DNA of 64,000 bases from Paucihalobacter sp036825875 (GCF_036825875.1 NZ_DAISXK010000008.1:1-64000), one strand, 5' to 3'. Shown: positions 9,430 through 18,576, counted from the stretch's first letter. Made by a program: numbers and translations. The notes: a model not told the origin generated them from the sequence alone.

Positions 9430-10110
9430 ATGAAACACTTACTATCAAATATTAAAGTAAACGTTAACAATCAGGTATTTAATAAGGATCCTGAATCGTC
9501 AGAATTAGGTAAAAAAATTATTGAGCACAGTATCATCCTCATACACGAGATAGGATTTGATGCCTTTACCTTCAAAAAATTGGGTGAGCACATTGGTTCT
9601 AATGAAAGTTCTATTTATCGATATTTCGACAATAAACACAAATTACTCATATACCTTACTTCATGGTATTGGGCATGGATAGAATATCAATTGTTACTCA
9701 ATACAAATAGTATTTCCAATCCGTTTGAAAAACTAAAAAGAGGGTTAGAGGTAGTCGCACAGGAAAATGTAATGGATTTTGGATTTCAACATATTAACGA
9801 AATTTTGCTACATCAAATCATTATTAGTGAGTCTTCAAAATCATATTTAACAAAAGAAGTTGATGCCGAAAATAAAGAAGGTTATTTTATGATTTATAAG
9901 CGTTTGGTGAAACGTATTGGTGACATGATATCGGAAGTTGATCCAAATTATATCTATCCGCAAAGTTTAGCTAGTACCGCTGTTGAGTCGGTTTTACACC
10001 AACAGTTTTTAAAGCAACATTTTTTAAGTATCACCAATTGTAATGATGACGTGAGTCCGCTGCAGTTTGTAACCGATTTGGTAGTGAACAATTTAAATCC
10101 AGTTAAATAA
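9430..10110 (+). CDS. TetR/AcrR family transcriptional regulator
   Basis: A 226-residue regulator. Residues about 28-75 form the TetR helix-turn-helix (IIEHSIILIHEIGFDAFTF ... GSNESSIYRYFDNKHKLL), including the hallmark IYRYFDNK. The rest is a helical ligand-binding domain with little similarity to named members. It is the first gene of a compact operon: its TAA is followed at once by the ATG of the ABC protein, then HlyD and TolC genes. The palindrome in its promoter (9388-9404) suggests autorepression and control of the whole exporter. The inducer, probably the exported compound, cannot be read from the sequence. Confidence 0.9.
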   Translation: MKHLLSNIKVNVNNQVFNKDPESSELGKKIIEHSIILIHEIGFDAFTFKKLGEHIGSNESSIYRYFDNKHKLLIYLTSWYWAWIEYQLLLNTNSISNPFEKLKRGLEVVAQENVMDFGFQHINEILLHQIIISESSKSYLTKEVDAENKEGYFMIYKRLVKRIGDMISEVDPNYIYPQSLASTAVESVLHQQFLKQHFLSITNCNDDVSPLQFVTDLVVNNLNPVK

Positions 10111-11787
10111 ATGACAAAACAACTAATCACCTCTTGGCAACGTCTTATCAACCTACTTAGAATGGAACGAAAAGATGTTCTTCAAATTTTGTATTATGCC
10201 ATTTTTGCTGGTGGTCTCAGTTTAATTTTACCATTGGGTATCCAAGCAATTATTAATCTAATCCAAGGTGCGCAAGTTAGTACTTCATGGATTGTTTTGG
10301 TGGTTTTGGTGACTTTAAGTGTCGCTTTTACTGGAACATTGCAATTAATGCAGTTACGTATTGTAGAAAACCTTCAGCAGAAAATATTTACAAAATCGTC
10401 AATCGAGTTCGCCTATCGTTTCCCGAAAATTAAAATGAGTGAACTGCATAATTATTATCCACCTGAATTGGCTAACAGATTTTTTGATACGCTCATGGTT
10501 CAAAAAGGCGTTTCAAAATTACTACTAGATATTCCTGCATCACTATTGCAAATTATATTTGGTTTATTACTACTTTCTTTTTATCATCCTTTCTTTATAA
10601 TATATGGCTTGTTTTTAATTATATTAATTTATTTAGTATTCAAATTTACAATTACCAGAGGTTTAGAAACGAGTCTTTTAGAATCTAAGTATAAATATAA
10701 AGTTGCACATTGGATACAAGAAATTGCACGATCTATTATTAGTTTTAAATTGTCGGGTAAAACCTCGTTAGCACTTCAAAAAAACGATGTTTTAGTAAAA
10801 GATTATCTATCAGCAAGGGAAAACCATTTCCGCATTTTGGTAATCCAGTATATTCAAATGATTGGCTTTAAGGTACTAGTAACAGCTGGATTGCTGCTAA
10901 TAGGCGGTTTATTAGTACTCAATCAGCAAATGAATATAGGCCAATTTGTGGCCGCCGAAATCATTATTTTATTGGTTATCGGTTCTGTGGAAAAACTTAT
11001 TATCAGTTTAGAAACCATGTATGATGTTTTGACTTCTCTTGAGAAAATCGGTCAAGTGGTCGACAAAGATCTTGAAAGTCAAATAGGAGAGAAACCATTT
11101 AAAGAGAATGAATGTTTTAAAATTAGTCTAGAAAAAGTTTGTTATACCACTCCGAAGAGAGATTATCCAATTCTTAGTGATATTAGTTTTGTAGTGGAAC
11201 CTAAATCAAGTTTGCTCATTCAAGGAGCCAGTGGCGCAGGAAAATCAACTTTACTTCGCATTATTGCTGGAGTACTAGAACCATCAAGAGGCGACATATA
11301 TATTAATGATGTTTCATTAAAAGGTATTTATCTCAATCATTATCGTGCGCAAATTGGACATTCGCTTTCAGGTGAAACACCTTTTGAAGGTACTATTCTT
11401 GAAAATATCACCTTCGGTGACGCTGCCATTTCTGAGGAAACTGTGAATTGGGCAGTTGGAAAAACCGGATTAAGAGAATTTGTAAAACACCAACCGAAAG
11501 GCATTAAAACAATGATTTATCCTGAGGGTAAACAAATATCTGAGACAGTTGCAAAAAAAATCTTGTTAGCGCGTGCTATTGTTAAAAAACCTTCGCTTTT
11601 AATTTTGGAAGACGCTTTAGAGCAATTTGATACAGAAGAAGCTAACAAAATTATTGACTTTATTCTAGATAAAAACAATAAATGGACACTTATAGTAGTT
11701 GGTGAACAAAAACATTGGAGAGAAAAATGTGAAAGAATTATCGAACTAGAAAATGGTAATTTAATAAAAGATAGTCGTCATGCTTAA
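10111..11787 (+). CDS. ABC exporter subunit (fused membrane + ATPase domains) with degenerate ATPase
   Basis: The 558-residue protein has the layout of a half-size exporter: membrane domain at about 20-300 with some five or six hydrophobic segments, then a nucleotide-binding domain. Walker A is intact (GASGAGKST, 372-380). The Q-loop region reads IGHSLSGETPFEG without the usual Gln. The LSGGQ signature is replaced by ISETV (about 476-480). Walker B ends LILED rather than LDE (Glu500-Asp501), and the switch His region reads GEQKHW. It may hydrolyse ATP poorly or need a partner. No C39 peptidase domain is present. The HlyD and TolC genes follow, so it is the inner-membrane part of a tripartite exporter. 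Substrate unknown. Confidence 0.88.
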   Translation: MTKQLITSWQRLINLLRMERKDVLQILYYAIFAGGLSLILPLGIQAIINLIQGAQVSTSWIVLVVLVTLSVAFTGTLQLMQLRIVENLQQKIFTKSSIEFAYRFPKIKMSELHNYYPPELANRFFDTLMVQKGVSKLLLDIPASLLQIIFGLLLLSFYHPFFIIYGLFLIILIYLVFKFTITRGLETSLLESKYKYKVAHWIQEIARSIISFKLSGKTSLALQKNDVLVKDYLSARENHFRILVIQYIQMIGFKVLVTAGLLLIGGLLVLNQQMNIGQFVAAEIIILLVIGSVEKLIISLETMYDVLTSLEKIGQVVDKDLESQIGEKPFKENECFKISLEKVCYTTPKRDYPILSDISFVVEPKSSLLIQGASGAGKSTLLRIIAGVLEPSRGDIYINDVSLKGIYLNHYRAQIGHSLSGETPFEGTILENITFGDAAISEETVNWAVGKTGLREFVKHQPKGIKTMIYPEGKQISETVAKKILLARAIVKKPSLLILEDALEQFDTEEANKIIDFILDKNNKWTLIVVGEQKHWREKCERIIELENGNLIKDSRHA

Positions 11788-13132
11788 TATTTCAAAGAAA
11801 CCCATTAATAAAACGGTTGACCTATCAAAATACACCAATAGTCAACGTGTTTTTCACAGAGAGCATTACAAGCAGTACAACAGATTCTTAGCTGTATTTG
11901 CTTTGGTGTTATTGATTATATTATTTTTACCTTGGACTCAGATTGTTTCTGGTGAAGGTAATGTTACCACACTCACACCCGACCAACGACCGCAAACAAT
12001 TCAATCGCCAATCCCTGGAAGGATTGAAAAATGGTATGTAAAAGAAGGTGAATATGTTAATAAAGGCGACACCATTCTTCATATTTCAGAAATTAAAAAT
12101 GAATATTTCGATCCTCTATTAGTGAGCCGAACAGGCCAGCAAATTGATGCCAAAAACATGTCGGTTAAATCATACGAGGAAAAAGTAAAGGCACTTAACA
12201 CACAAATAAACGCTTTAAATACTGAACGTCAATTAAAACTGAGTCAAGCGCGTAACAAACTTCTTCAATCTAAATTAAAGGTTGAGAGTGATAGTATAGA
12301 TTTGGAAGCGGCCAAAACCAATATCGGTATTGCTGAGCGTCAATACGAGCGTGTTGTAACTCTAGAAAAAGAAGGACTTAAAGCCATTACCGACGTTGAA
12401 GAGAAACGTCTTAAATTACAAGAAACACAGGCTAAATTAATATCACAAGAGAATAAACTTCTCACTTCCATTAACGAGGTTATTAATGCTGAGATAGAAA
12501 TAAATCGCATATCCGCTGAATATGCAGATAAAGTTTCTAAAGCTCAAAGTGAAATGTTCACGGCGCAGTCCAATCAATTTGATACCAGTGCACAAGTAAC
12601 CAAACTTGAAAACGAACGCAGTAACTATGAAATGCGTACCGAAATGTATTATTTGAGAGCGCCACAAAACGGTATTATCAATAGCGCTATCCGTGGTGGT
12701 ATTGGAGAAACCTTTAAGGAAGGTGAAAGACTTGTCGGCATTATGCCGGCTGGTTATGATATGGCGGTGGAAACTTTTGTAGCACCAATAGACTTGCCTT
12801 TAATTTATCCAGATGCCAAAGTACGTATTCAATTTGATGGTTGGCCAGCTATTGTATTTAGTGGATGGCCAAATGTATCCTACGGAACTTATGGTGGAAA
12901 AGTAGTAGCGATTGAAAATTTTATTAGTGACAATGGTAAATATCGTGTTTTAATCGCTCCAGATCCTGAAGCTGAAGAATGGCCAACTGATGTGCGTGTC
13001 GGTTCGGGCGCCTTTACCATGGCGTTACTTGAAGATGTGCCAATTTGGTTCGAATTGTGGCGTAAGCTTAATGGCTTTCCCCCAAATTACTACCAACCCA
13101 ATAATTTAGATGCCAAAGTAGGCAGTAAGTAA
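11780..13132 (+). CDS. HlyD-family periplasmic adaptor
   Basis: A 450-residue membrane-fusion protein linking the inner-membrane ABC unit to the outer-membrane channel. One membrane anchor lies at about residues 36-54 (FLAVFALVLLIILFLPW). A lipoyl-like half motif follows (QSPIPGRIEKWYVKEGEYV), then a long coiled coil at about 115-290, the second lipoyl half around LRAPQNGII and C-terminal beta-barrel regions. It overlaps the end of the ABC gene by eight bases, so the two are translationally coupled. Length and domain order are normal for type I secretion or efflux adaptors. Confidence 0.9.
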   Translation: MLNISKKPINKTVDLSKYTNSQRVFHREHYKQYNRFLAVFALVLLIILFLPWTQIVSGEGNVTTLTPDQRPQTIQSPIPGRIEKWYVKEGEYVNKGDTILHISEIKNEYFDPLLVSRTGQQIDAKNMSVKSYEEKVKALNTQINALNTERQLKLSQARNKLLQSKLKVESDSIDLEAAKTNIGIAERQYERVVTLEKEGLKAITDVEEKRLKLQETQAKLISQENKLLTSINEVINAEIEINRISAEYADKVSKAQSEMFTAQSNQFDTSAQVTKLENERSNYEMRTEMYYLRAPQNGIINSAIRGGIGETFKEGERLVGIMPAGYDMAVETFVAPIDLPLIYPDAKVRIQFDGWPAIVFSGWPNVSYGTYGGKVVAIENFISDNGKYRVLIAPDPEAEEWPTDVRVGSGAFTMALLEDVPIWFELWRKLNGFPPNYYQPNNLDAKVGSK

Positions 13133-13133
13133 A

Positions 13134-14540
13134 ATGAAGAGAGTCATTTACATAATGTTGTTTCTGATATCTAACCAATTTTATGGACAACAGATTCAGG
13201 ATACCCTTATATTTAATTTTAAAGAATACTTAGGTTATGTGAAGAAATTCCATCCTGTTGCCAAACAAGCCGAACTTACAATTGGTATAGGTCAAGCGAC
13301 GCTCATGAAGGCCCGTGGCGGTTTTGATCCTAAGGTTGAAGTTGATTACAATAGAAAAGAATTTAAGGATTCTGAATATTATAACGAACTCTATTCAACC
13401 TTTAAAATTCCGACTTGGTATGGTATTGAACTCAATGCTAACTATGAAAATAACAGAGGCGAATTTTTAAATCCAAGAATGACCATGCCCGATGATGGTT
13501 TGTACAGCGCTGGTATTTCAGCTTCGCTGTTACAAGGTTTATTAATGAACGATAGAATGGCAGATCTTAAAAAGGCTAAATTTTTTAGAGAACAAACAAA
13601 AGCCGATAGAGATATTCTTGTCAATCAAATTCTTTACAACGCCGCAGTAGCCTATTTCAATTGGTTGCAAGCCTTTCAAGAAGTAACCATTTACAAAGAT
13701 TTTTTAAGCAATGCTGAAACAAGATTTAACGGTATAAAGCGAAATGCCATCGAAGGCGAAATTGCGGCTATCGATACAGTGGAAGCGAAAATTGCTGTTC
13801 AAAATAGAAAATTGAGTTTAGAGCAAGCCAATTTAAACCTAATAGAGCGAAAGCTTCGATTGTCTAATTTCTTGTGGCTTAATGATGATATTCCAGTTGA
13901 ATTACAAGACAATGTTATTCCTGATATTAATTTAGCATTAGATATTGACAGCAGTTTTGAAATAATGGGATTAACGCTAGATCAATTTAATATTGAAAAC
14001 CATCCGATGCTACAGTCTTTAAATTTTAAAATTGAAAGTTTAGATGTGGACAGGCGATTGATGGCTAATAGATTGTTACCACGATTAGATGCCAACTATA
14101 ACTTTTTAACGGAAACGCCAGAAATTGCCAGAAGTTTAAATACCAACAACTACAAAGGCGGTATTAGTTTTCAACTGCCGTTATTTTTACGGAAAGAAAG
14201 AGGCGACTTAAAACTGGCTCGGATTAAAGTTCAAGATGCTAAATTTGAATTATTGAATACCGAAATTGAAATTCAAAATAAAGTGATTACCATTTTTAAT
14301 GCCTTAGAATCTTTTGAAAAACAAAATGAATTAATTGAAGGTATTGTTAACGATAACCGCCTAATGCTTCAAGCCGAGGAACGAAAATTTAGTTTTGGTG
14401 AAAGTTCGATATTTTTACTAAACGCTCGGGAAGTCAATCTAATTGACGCCGAATTGAAAGCGATAGAAGTTCAAAATAAATATTACGAAGCAAAGGCGAA
14501 ACTGTTTAATAGCCTGTCGACCAACCCAACAAGTTTATAA
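13134..14540 (+). CDS. TolC-family outer-membrane efflux protein
   Basis: This 468-residue protein has a short signal peptide ending near NQFYGQQ and two related helical halves, each rich in long amphipathic helices (ANLNLIERKLRLSNFLW in the first, NEVNLI-type repeats in the second), as in TolC-like trimeric channels. It starts one base after the HlyD stop and completes the operon. It should form the outer-membrane exit duct of the exporter. It ends three bases before the convergent secreted-protein gene on the other strand. Confidence 0.88.
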   Translation: MKRVIYIMLFLISNQFYGQQIQDTLIFNFKEYLGYVKKFHPVAKQAELTIGIGQATLMKARGGFDPKVEVDYNRKEFKDSEYYNELYSTFKIPTWYGIELNANYENNRGEFLNPRMTMPDDGLYSAGISASLLQGLLMNDRMADLKKAKFFREQTKADRDILVNQILYNAAVAYFNWLQAFQEVTIYKDFLSNAETRFNGIKRNAIEGEIAAIDTVEAKIAVQNRKLSLEQANLNLIERKLRLSNFLWLNDDIPVELQDNVIPDINLALDIDSSFEIMGLTLDQFNIENHPMLQSLNFKIESLDVDRRLMANRLLPRLDANYNFLTETPEIARSLNTNNYKGGISFQLPLFLRKERGDLKLARIKVQDAKFELLNTEIEIQNKVITIFNALESFEKQNELIEGIVNDNRLMLQAEERKFSFGESSIFLLNAREVNLIDAELKAIEVQNKYYEAKAKLFNSLSTNPTSL

Positions 14541-14543
14541 GGA

Positions 14544-15284
14544 TTAATTTTCTTTGGATTCCTTGACTTTTTTAGGTTCTTCCTTGTAGCCTAAAGGTTT
14601 TTCATTAATAAAAACGATGGTTGCTTTAACGCCGGTAAGTAAATTCCATTCTTTTGAAGATACCAAATTCCCTTTGTCGTCATAGATAATTAATTCTGCG
14701 GTATTCGGACCTGAATCACCTTGGTTCAAAGCTTGGAAATCAATTTTATTAAGACCATCTGCTAAATTTACAGAAATGGTTTTATAAGTTCCAGTTAAGA
14801 GTACATTAGCAGCAATGACCTCTTCATTTAAAAGAATTCTCACAATATCGCCATCAGGAAATTTATGATCTCTGACCAATAAATTTACATTTTTTGAATA
14901 GATTCTAAACTCACCCATAAATTGGTCTTCCATTGATTTGGGCTTGATGCCTTCATCTTCAGCTTTTTTTCTCCAGCGCTCTTCAAATAGTTCGCCGGGG
15001 TTGCGCAGACTATTATCATCAAGCATGGAAAAGGGCTTTTTTGGTACATTTAAATCAAAACTTTTATCGGGAGTATTGATACCACTAATTTTATTTTGAG
15101 GTGTAATTTTTTCTCCTTGTTTAACCTTAGATTCGGCTTTTAAATCAAGTTTAGTGGTGTCTTTTTTTTCTTCAGTTTTAATAGCAGGAATTTTTATAGA
15201 CTTATTTCTACTATCAACCTGAGCCATCACGTTAATTTGATAGCCTAAAAAGACTAAAAGTAGTAAGTATTTAAAATTCACCAT
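14544..15284 (-). CDS. Secreted protein of unknown function
   Basis: A 246-residue protein with a clear signal peptide (YLLLLVFLGYQINVMAQ), then about 70 residues of charged, Lys-rich low-complexity sequence and a probable beta-rich domain at about 110-235 (FRIYSKNVNLLVRDHKFPDG, LADGLNKIDFQALNQG). The second part resembles extracellular beta-sandwich modules that end in a strand-rich hairpin, but I do not recognise a named family. It has no lipobox, so it should be periplasmic or surface-exposed. It stands alone, convergent with the exporter operon. No catalytic motif is visible. Confidence 0.7.
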   Translation of the reverse strand: MVNFKYLLLLVFLGYQINVMAQVDSRNKSIKIPAIKTEEKKDTTKLDLKAESKVKQGEKITPQNKISGINTPDKSFDLNVPKKPFSMLDDNSLRNPGELFEERWRKKAEDEGIKPKSMEDQFMGEFRIYSKNVNLLVRDHKFPDGDIVRILLNEEVIAANVLLTGTYKTISVNLADGLNKIDFQALNQGDSGPNTAELIIYDDKGNLVSSKEWNLLTGVKATIVFINEKPLGYKEEPKKVKESKEN

Positions 15285-15369
15285 GGTTGTTTTAATGATT
15301 TACATTTTCAAAAATCATACCTAAAACTAAAGTAAACGAAATTATATGTAATTAGTGTAAAATAAAACG

Positions 15370-16884
15370 TTAAAACTTCCCGTTGAAACTCAAGCGTAAG
15401 CGTCGGTTGTACTCTTCAAATAGCCAGTCTTTGTAGTTTTGAGTGCTGTTCATCATACAATAGCAATATTGCTTGATACGATAGTCAATTTCGTCCATTA
15501 ACAGTTTTGCCAAAGCCCTAGCTTCAAAAACATCTTCGCTATTTTCTATACAAATATCGGCGTGTTGTGCAATAGACTTTTCGATTGCCATGAACGATTT
15601 TTTACCTTCGGCTACCACTTCTTTGTAAACCGCTTTCATATCAAAATCAAGGCTTTCAGATTTATTAAATTGAGATCTGAGCACATCGGGCATGACGTAA
15701 ACAAATTCGCGCTCGATGGTTTCATCGTCTCTAATGTTGTCTAGGTAAAAATCAGGATACTTAAATATATGTTGCCAATCTACCATTTGATCCCATGGAC
15801 CGAATCGTGCCAAATTATTACCAAGGTCTACCACTTGAAAGCTTGATTTATCGTCTAAAATTCGCGAACCTCTACCAATCATTTGAAAGTATAAGGTTAG
15901 CGATCTCGTAGCACGATTTAAAATGATAGTTTCAACAGTAGGTTCGTCAAAACCTGTGGTTAAAATACTTACAGAAGTTAAAATTCCGTCTTTGGTATTT
16001 TTAAACCATTTAAGAATTTCCTTGCGTTCTTGCTTGTTGCAGGTATTGTCTAGATGGCGAATATTATAGCCCGCCCGATGAAAGGCGTGGTAAACATCTT
16101 TAGAGGTGTTGATACCATTATTAAAAATGAGTGTTTTTTTTCCTTTGGAAACTTCTTCGTAAGCGTAAATTAATTTGTTCAGCATTAAACTATTTGAGTA
16201 CAAAGCTTCCGACGATTTTACCGTATAGTCACCATTAATACCAACTTTTAAAGTGTTAAGCGACACATCATATGAATAGGTTTTAGCTTTGGCCAAATAT
16301 CCGTTTTTGATTAAAGTTCCAATGTCGTCTCCTACAATTAGTTTATTGTAGTTGTCTTTCATTGGAAGTTTGATATTAGAGCTTAAAGGTGTTGCAGTAA
16401 CACCCAAAATAAAACAATGCTGAAAAAATTTGAACAATTTTCTAAATGAATTGTAATGGGCTTCATCTATGATCACTAGTCCAATATTTTCTAAAGTGAA
16501 TTGATCGTCGTTCAATCGGTTGTTCAAGGTTTCAACCATGGCAACAAAACACTTAAATTCGTCTTGGTCTGGTAGGGTTTTAACCTCGCTGTTAATTATT
16601 TTATTTTTAACCTTGAAACCAGAAAGTACTTTAGAGGTTTGCTTGCAGAGCTCGACACGATGCGTTAATATGACAACTTTTTTATCGTAATATTTGATGT
16701 AACGTCGCACAATTTCGGAGAAAACCACTGTTTTTCCACCACCAGTTGGCAATTGATAAAGCAGATTAAAATTCTTTGGAGCATTTTCTAAAACGTCAAA
16801 AATGCGATACAAATCGGCCGACTGGTAGTCGTACAATCGTTTTTTGGTTGCATCTGAAGTTTGAGAAGTTGCTGAAACAGGCAT
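15370..16884 (-). CDS. DEAD/DEAH-box superfamily 2 helicase
   Basis: A 504-residue helicase of the SF2 RAD25/UvrB-like type. Visible motifs in order: YDYQSADLYRI (Q-like), QLPTGGGKTVV (motif I), LTHRVEL (Ia), VIIDEAHYNSF (II, DEAH), GVTATPLS (III), LIFNNGI (IV), TTGFDEPTVETII (V) and QMIGRGSRI (VI). It uses ATP to remodel nucleic acid, but the substrate is not evident. I chose the ATG at 16884 over a GTG two codons earlier. It lies alone, downstream of the hsp20 terminator, with no restriction or defence partner next to it, so a housekeeping role is as likely as any other. Confidence 0.88.
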   Translation of the reverse strand: MPVSATSQTSDATKKRLYDYQSADLYRIFDVLENAPKNFNLLYQLPTGGGKTVVFSEIVRRYIKYYDKKVVILTHRVELCKQTSKVLSGFKVKNKIINSEVKTLPDQDEFKCFVAMVETLNNRLNDDQFTLENIGLVIIDEAHYNSFRKLFKFFQHCFILGVTATPLSSNIKLPMKDNYNKLIVGDDIGTLIKNGYLAKAKTYSYDVSLNTLKVGINGDYTVKSSEALYSNSLMLNKLIYAYEEVSKGKKTLIFNNGINTSKDVYHAFHRAGYNIRHLDNTCNKQERKEILKWFKNTKDGILTSVSILTTGFDEPTVETIILNRATRSLTLYFQMIGRGSRILDDKSSFQVVDLGNNLARFGPWDQMVDWQHIFKYPDFYLDNIRDDETIEREFVYVMPDVLRSQFNKSESLDFDMKAVYKEVVAEGKKSFMAIEKSIAQHADICIENSEDVFEARALAKLLMDEIDYRIKQYCYCMMNSTQNYKDWLFEEYNRRLRLSFNGKF

Positions 16885-16964
16885 AAACACTTTTTATTGA
16901 AAAAATTCCCACAAAATTAAGCTTAAATAAGGGTTATATAAGTCTATTGTTGAAAAGAATTAAT

Positions 16965-17002
16965 AAAAAAAGAGAAACCAAGGCTTTTGATTTCTCTTTT
17001 TT
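16965..17002 (-). terminator. Intrinsic terminator of hsp20
   Basis: A hairpin formed by GAGAAA (16972-16977) and TTTCTC (16991-16996), extended by A7 on the left and T6 on the right, with a 13-nt loop. It lies 19 bases past the hsp20 stop codon. The A and T runs make it usable from either strand. Confidence 0.75.
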
Positions 17003-17020
17003 AGGCAATCAATAAGGTTT

Positions 17021-17500
17021 TTATTTAACTTCTATGCGCTTTGGTGGCTTTTGTTTGGCTTCTTCTCGCTTTGGAAGCATAACCAGTAAAATACCATCAT
17101 TATAATTGGCATTTACCCTATCGGACTCAACGGTATCTGGCAAGGTAAAAGTTCTTTTAAAGGAAGAATAACCAAATTCTCTTCTGGTGTAATTACTTTC
17201 TTCTGTTTGATTTTCTGTTTTTACTTCAGAAGAAATAGACAAAATCTTGTTGTCCACTTCAATTGAAAAATCAGATTTTTTCATTCCAGGAATTGCCAAT
17301 TCTAACACATACTGATCGTTGGTTTCTTTAATATTAACCGCAGGTAAAGTGATTCCTGTGTTAAAATTCGACATAAATTCTGTTCCTAAACTATTTTCAA
17401 AAAAATTGTCAACCCAAGATGATAAACTTGGTAAGGTTGATACGTTTCGTTTTTTTGAAAGGTCATTACCATTTTTTGGCATTGTTACTAAAGTGCTCAT
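17021..17500 (-). CDS. Small heat-shock protein Hsp20
   Basis: A 159-residue alpha-crystallin-type chaperone that holds unfolded proteins in the cytosol. The crystallin domain covers about residues 50-145 (PAVNIKETNDQYVLELAIPG ... REFGYSSFKRTFTLP ... NDGILLVMLPKRE), and the C-terminal tail contains the basic PKRIEVK end. The start is the ATG at 17500; a TTG three codons upstream is less likely. It is single-gene, followed by a strong terminator at 16965-17002. Inverted repeats in the upstream intergenic region (17579-17615) could govern stress induction. Confidence 0.92.
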   Translation of the reverse strand: MSTLVTMPKNGNDLSKKRNVSTLPSLSSWVDNFFENSLGTEFMSNFNTGITLPAVNIKETNDQYVLELAIPGMKKSDFSIEVDNKILSISSEVKTENQTEESNYTRREFGYSSFKRTFTLPDTVESDRVNANYNDGILLVMLPKREEAKQKPPKRIEVK

Positions 17501-17578
17501 GTTAATCAAATTTTAAGTTAAACATTTAATTCACTTACCATATAACAAAAAAAATACCATTGGAAAATATTTTTGGAA

Positions 17579-17615
17579 AACTGTCAATTTTACAGTTATA
17601 AAGGTCATTTTGACA
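17579..17615. promoter_or_regulatory. Nested inverted repeats upstream of hsp20 and exbD
   Basis: AACTGT (17579-17584) pairs with ACAGTT (17592-17597). TGTCAA (17582-17587) also pairs with TTGACA (17610-17615), and GTCA-ttt-TGAC lies at 17604-17614. The arms share a TGTCA/TGACA core, suggesting a multi-site operator in this divergent region. It is about 80 bp upstream of hsp20 and 140 bp upstream of exbD. The regulator is unknown. Confidence 0.35.
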
Positions 17616-17756
17616 TTTTTATGAATTCACGCTTATAGGGATTTATAAAAAAAATGACTCAAAAACTGTTTATTTGATGATCTCTTTATTAGGAGTTTGG
17701 TATTGTTATTGATTTGTTAATAAAAACTTAAAATAACAACATTAAACCGCAATTAA

Positions 17757-18320
17757 ATGAAAACTTTTAGAAGAACCGTTAACGCTGTGAATGCTGGGTC
17801 AATGGCCGACATTGCATTTTTATTATTAATATTCTTTTTGGTTACCACCACCATTTCCACCGATAAAGGTATTATGAGACAGTTACCAAAACCTTGCCTG
17901 GACAATTCAGACTGCACTAGCTTTAGAGAAGAAAGAAATACCCTATCTATAATTTTGAATGCCAACAACGAATTGATGGTCAATCATAAAAAAACTGAAT
18001 TACAGCAATTAAAGCAATTAATTATTGATTTTGTAGATAACAACGGAGGCGGCAACTGTAATTACTGCAGCGGAAATCGGACATTAGAATCGTCTGAACA
18101 TCCAAAAAAAGCATATATCGGATTACAAACTAACAGAAGTTCTAATTATAAATCTTTTATAGCTGTTCAGGATGAAATCACTCAGGCTTATTATGAGATG
18201 CGTTTAAAGTATGCAGAAAACAAATTTGATACACCGCTAAATGCTTTAAGTTCCTATGATTTAAGGACTGTTCAAGAGGCCTACCCTTTTAATTTAATAG
18301 AATTGAATCAAAAGCAATAG
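17757..18320 (+). CDS. ExbD/TolR-type biopolymer transport protein, unpaired
   Basis: The 187-residue protein has the ExbD layout: short cytoplasmic N-terminus, one membrane helix (MADIAFLLLIFFLVTTTI, residues 16-33) carrying the conserved proton-pathway Asp18, and a periplasmic domain. ExbD works with an ExbB stator to harness the proton motive force for TonB-linked uptake, but no exbB, tonB or second exbD lies beside it. The periplasmic part holds two Cys pairs (PCLDNSDC and NCNYC) in a loop not seen in short ExbD proteins, so disulfides are possible. Bacteroidota often carry several ExbD copies, and its partner may be elsewhere. Confidence 0.85.
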   Translation: MKTFRRTVNAVNAGSMADIAFLLLIFFLVTTTISTDKGIMRQLPKPCLDNSDCTSFREERNTLSIILNANNELMVNHKKTELQQLKQLIIDFVDNNGGGNCNYCSGNRTLESSEHPKKAYIGLQTNRSSNYKSFIAVQDEITQAYYEMRLKYAENKFDTPLNALSSYDLRTVQEAYPFNLIELNQKQ

Positions 18321-18327
18321 ATGATAA

Positions 18328-18397
18328 AGTACTGTAAACTAAATAAATTATTGTTAAAATTTGTTAAATCATTACTTTGTTATGCATAGTACTGTAA
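18328..18397. repeat. 10-bp direct repeat spaced by 60 bp
   Basis: AGTACTGTAA occurs at 18328-18337 and 18388-18397, exactly 60 bp apart, upstream of the micro-ORFs at 18451 and 18577. It includes the palindrome AGTACT. It may be a paired regulator site, but two copies could arise by chance in AT-rich DNA. Confidence 0.3.
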
Positions 18398-18450
18398 CAA
18401 AAGTTCAACACAGGCGTCTATCTTGTATAAACATTAAATAAATAGAAATC

Positions 18451-18540
18451 ATGAGAACTTTAAACAGCAACCAAATTAGCAATTCCAACCCAAATACTAA
18501 AAGTTATGCTTGGAACAACAAAAGACGTTTCAGAGCTTAA
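18451..18540 (+). CDS. Candidate 29-residue basic peptide
   Basis: ATG to TAA, 29 residues beginning MRTLNSNQISNSNPNTK and ending WNNKRRFRA. It is rich in Asn and strongly basic at the C-terminus. It lies in the 365-base stretch between exbD and the 3D-domain lipoprotein gene, which holds no long ORF but ends in an intrinsic terminator (18672-18704) on the same strand. The terminator implies a short transcript here. I do not recognise a family; a non-coding RNA is the alternative. Confidence 0.35.
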   Translation: MRTLNSNQISNSNPNTKSYAWNNKRRFRA

Positions 18541-18576
18541 TTCAAAACCTACAATCAATCAAAAAACGAACCTATC

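Noticed and set aside
15370..16884. Defence-island interpretation of the SF2 helicase
   Set aside because: The gene stands between hsp20 and a secreted protein with no nuclease, methylase or toxin neighbour, so nothing supports a defence role.
17095..17130. Second copy of the CCCTATCGG motif, inside hsp20
   Set aside because: CCCTATCGGACTC occurs in the coding sequence but the TAGGG arm is missing, so it is a chance match to the sulfur-operon operator.
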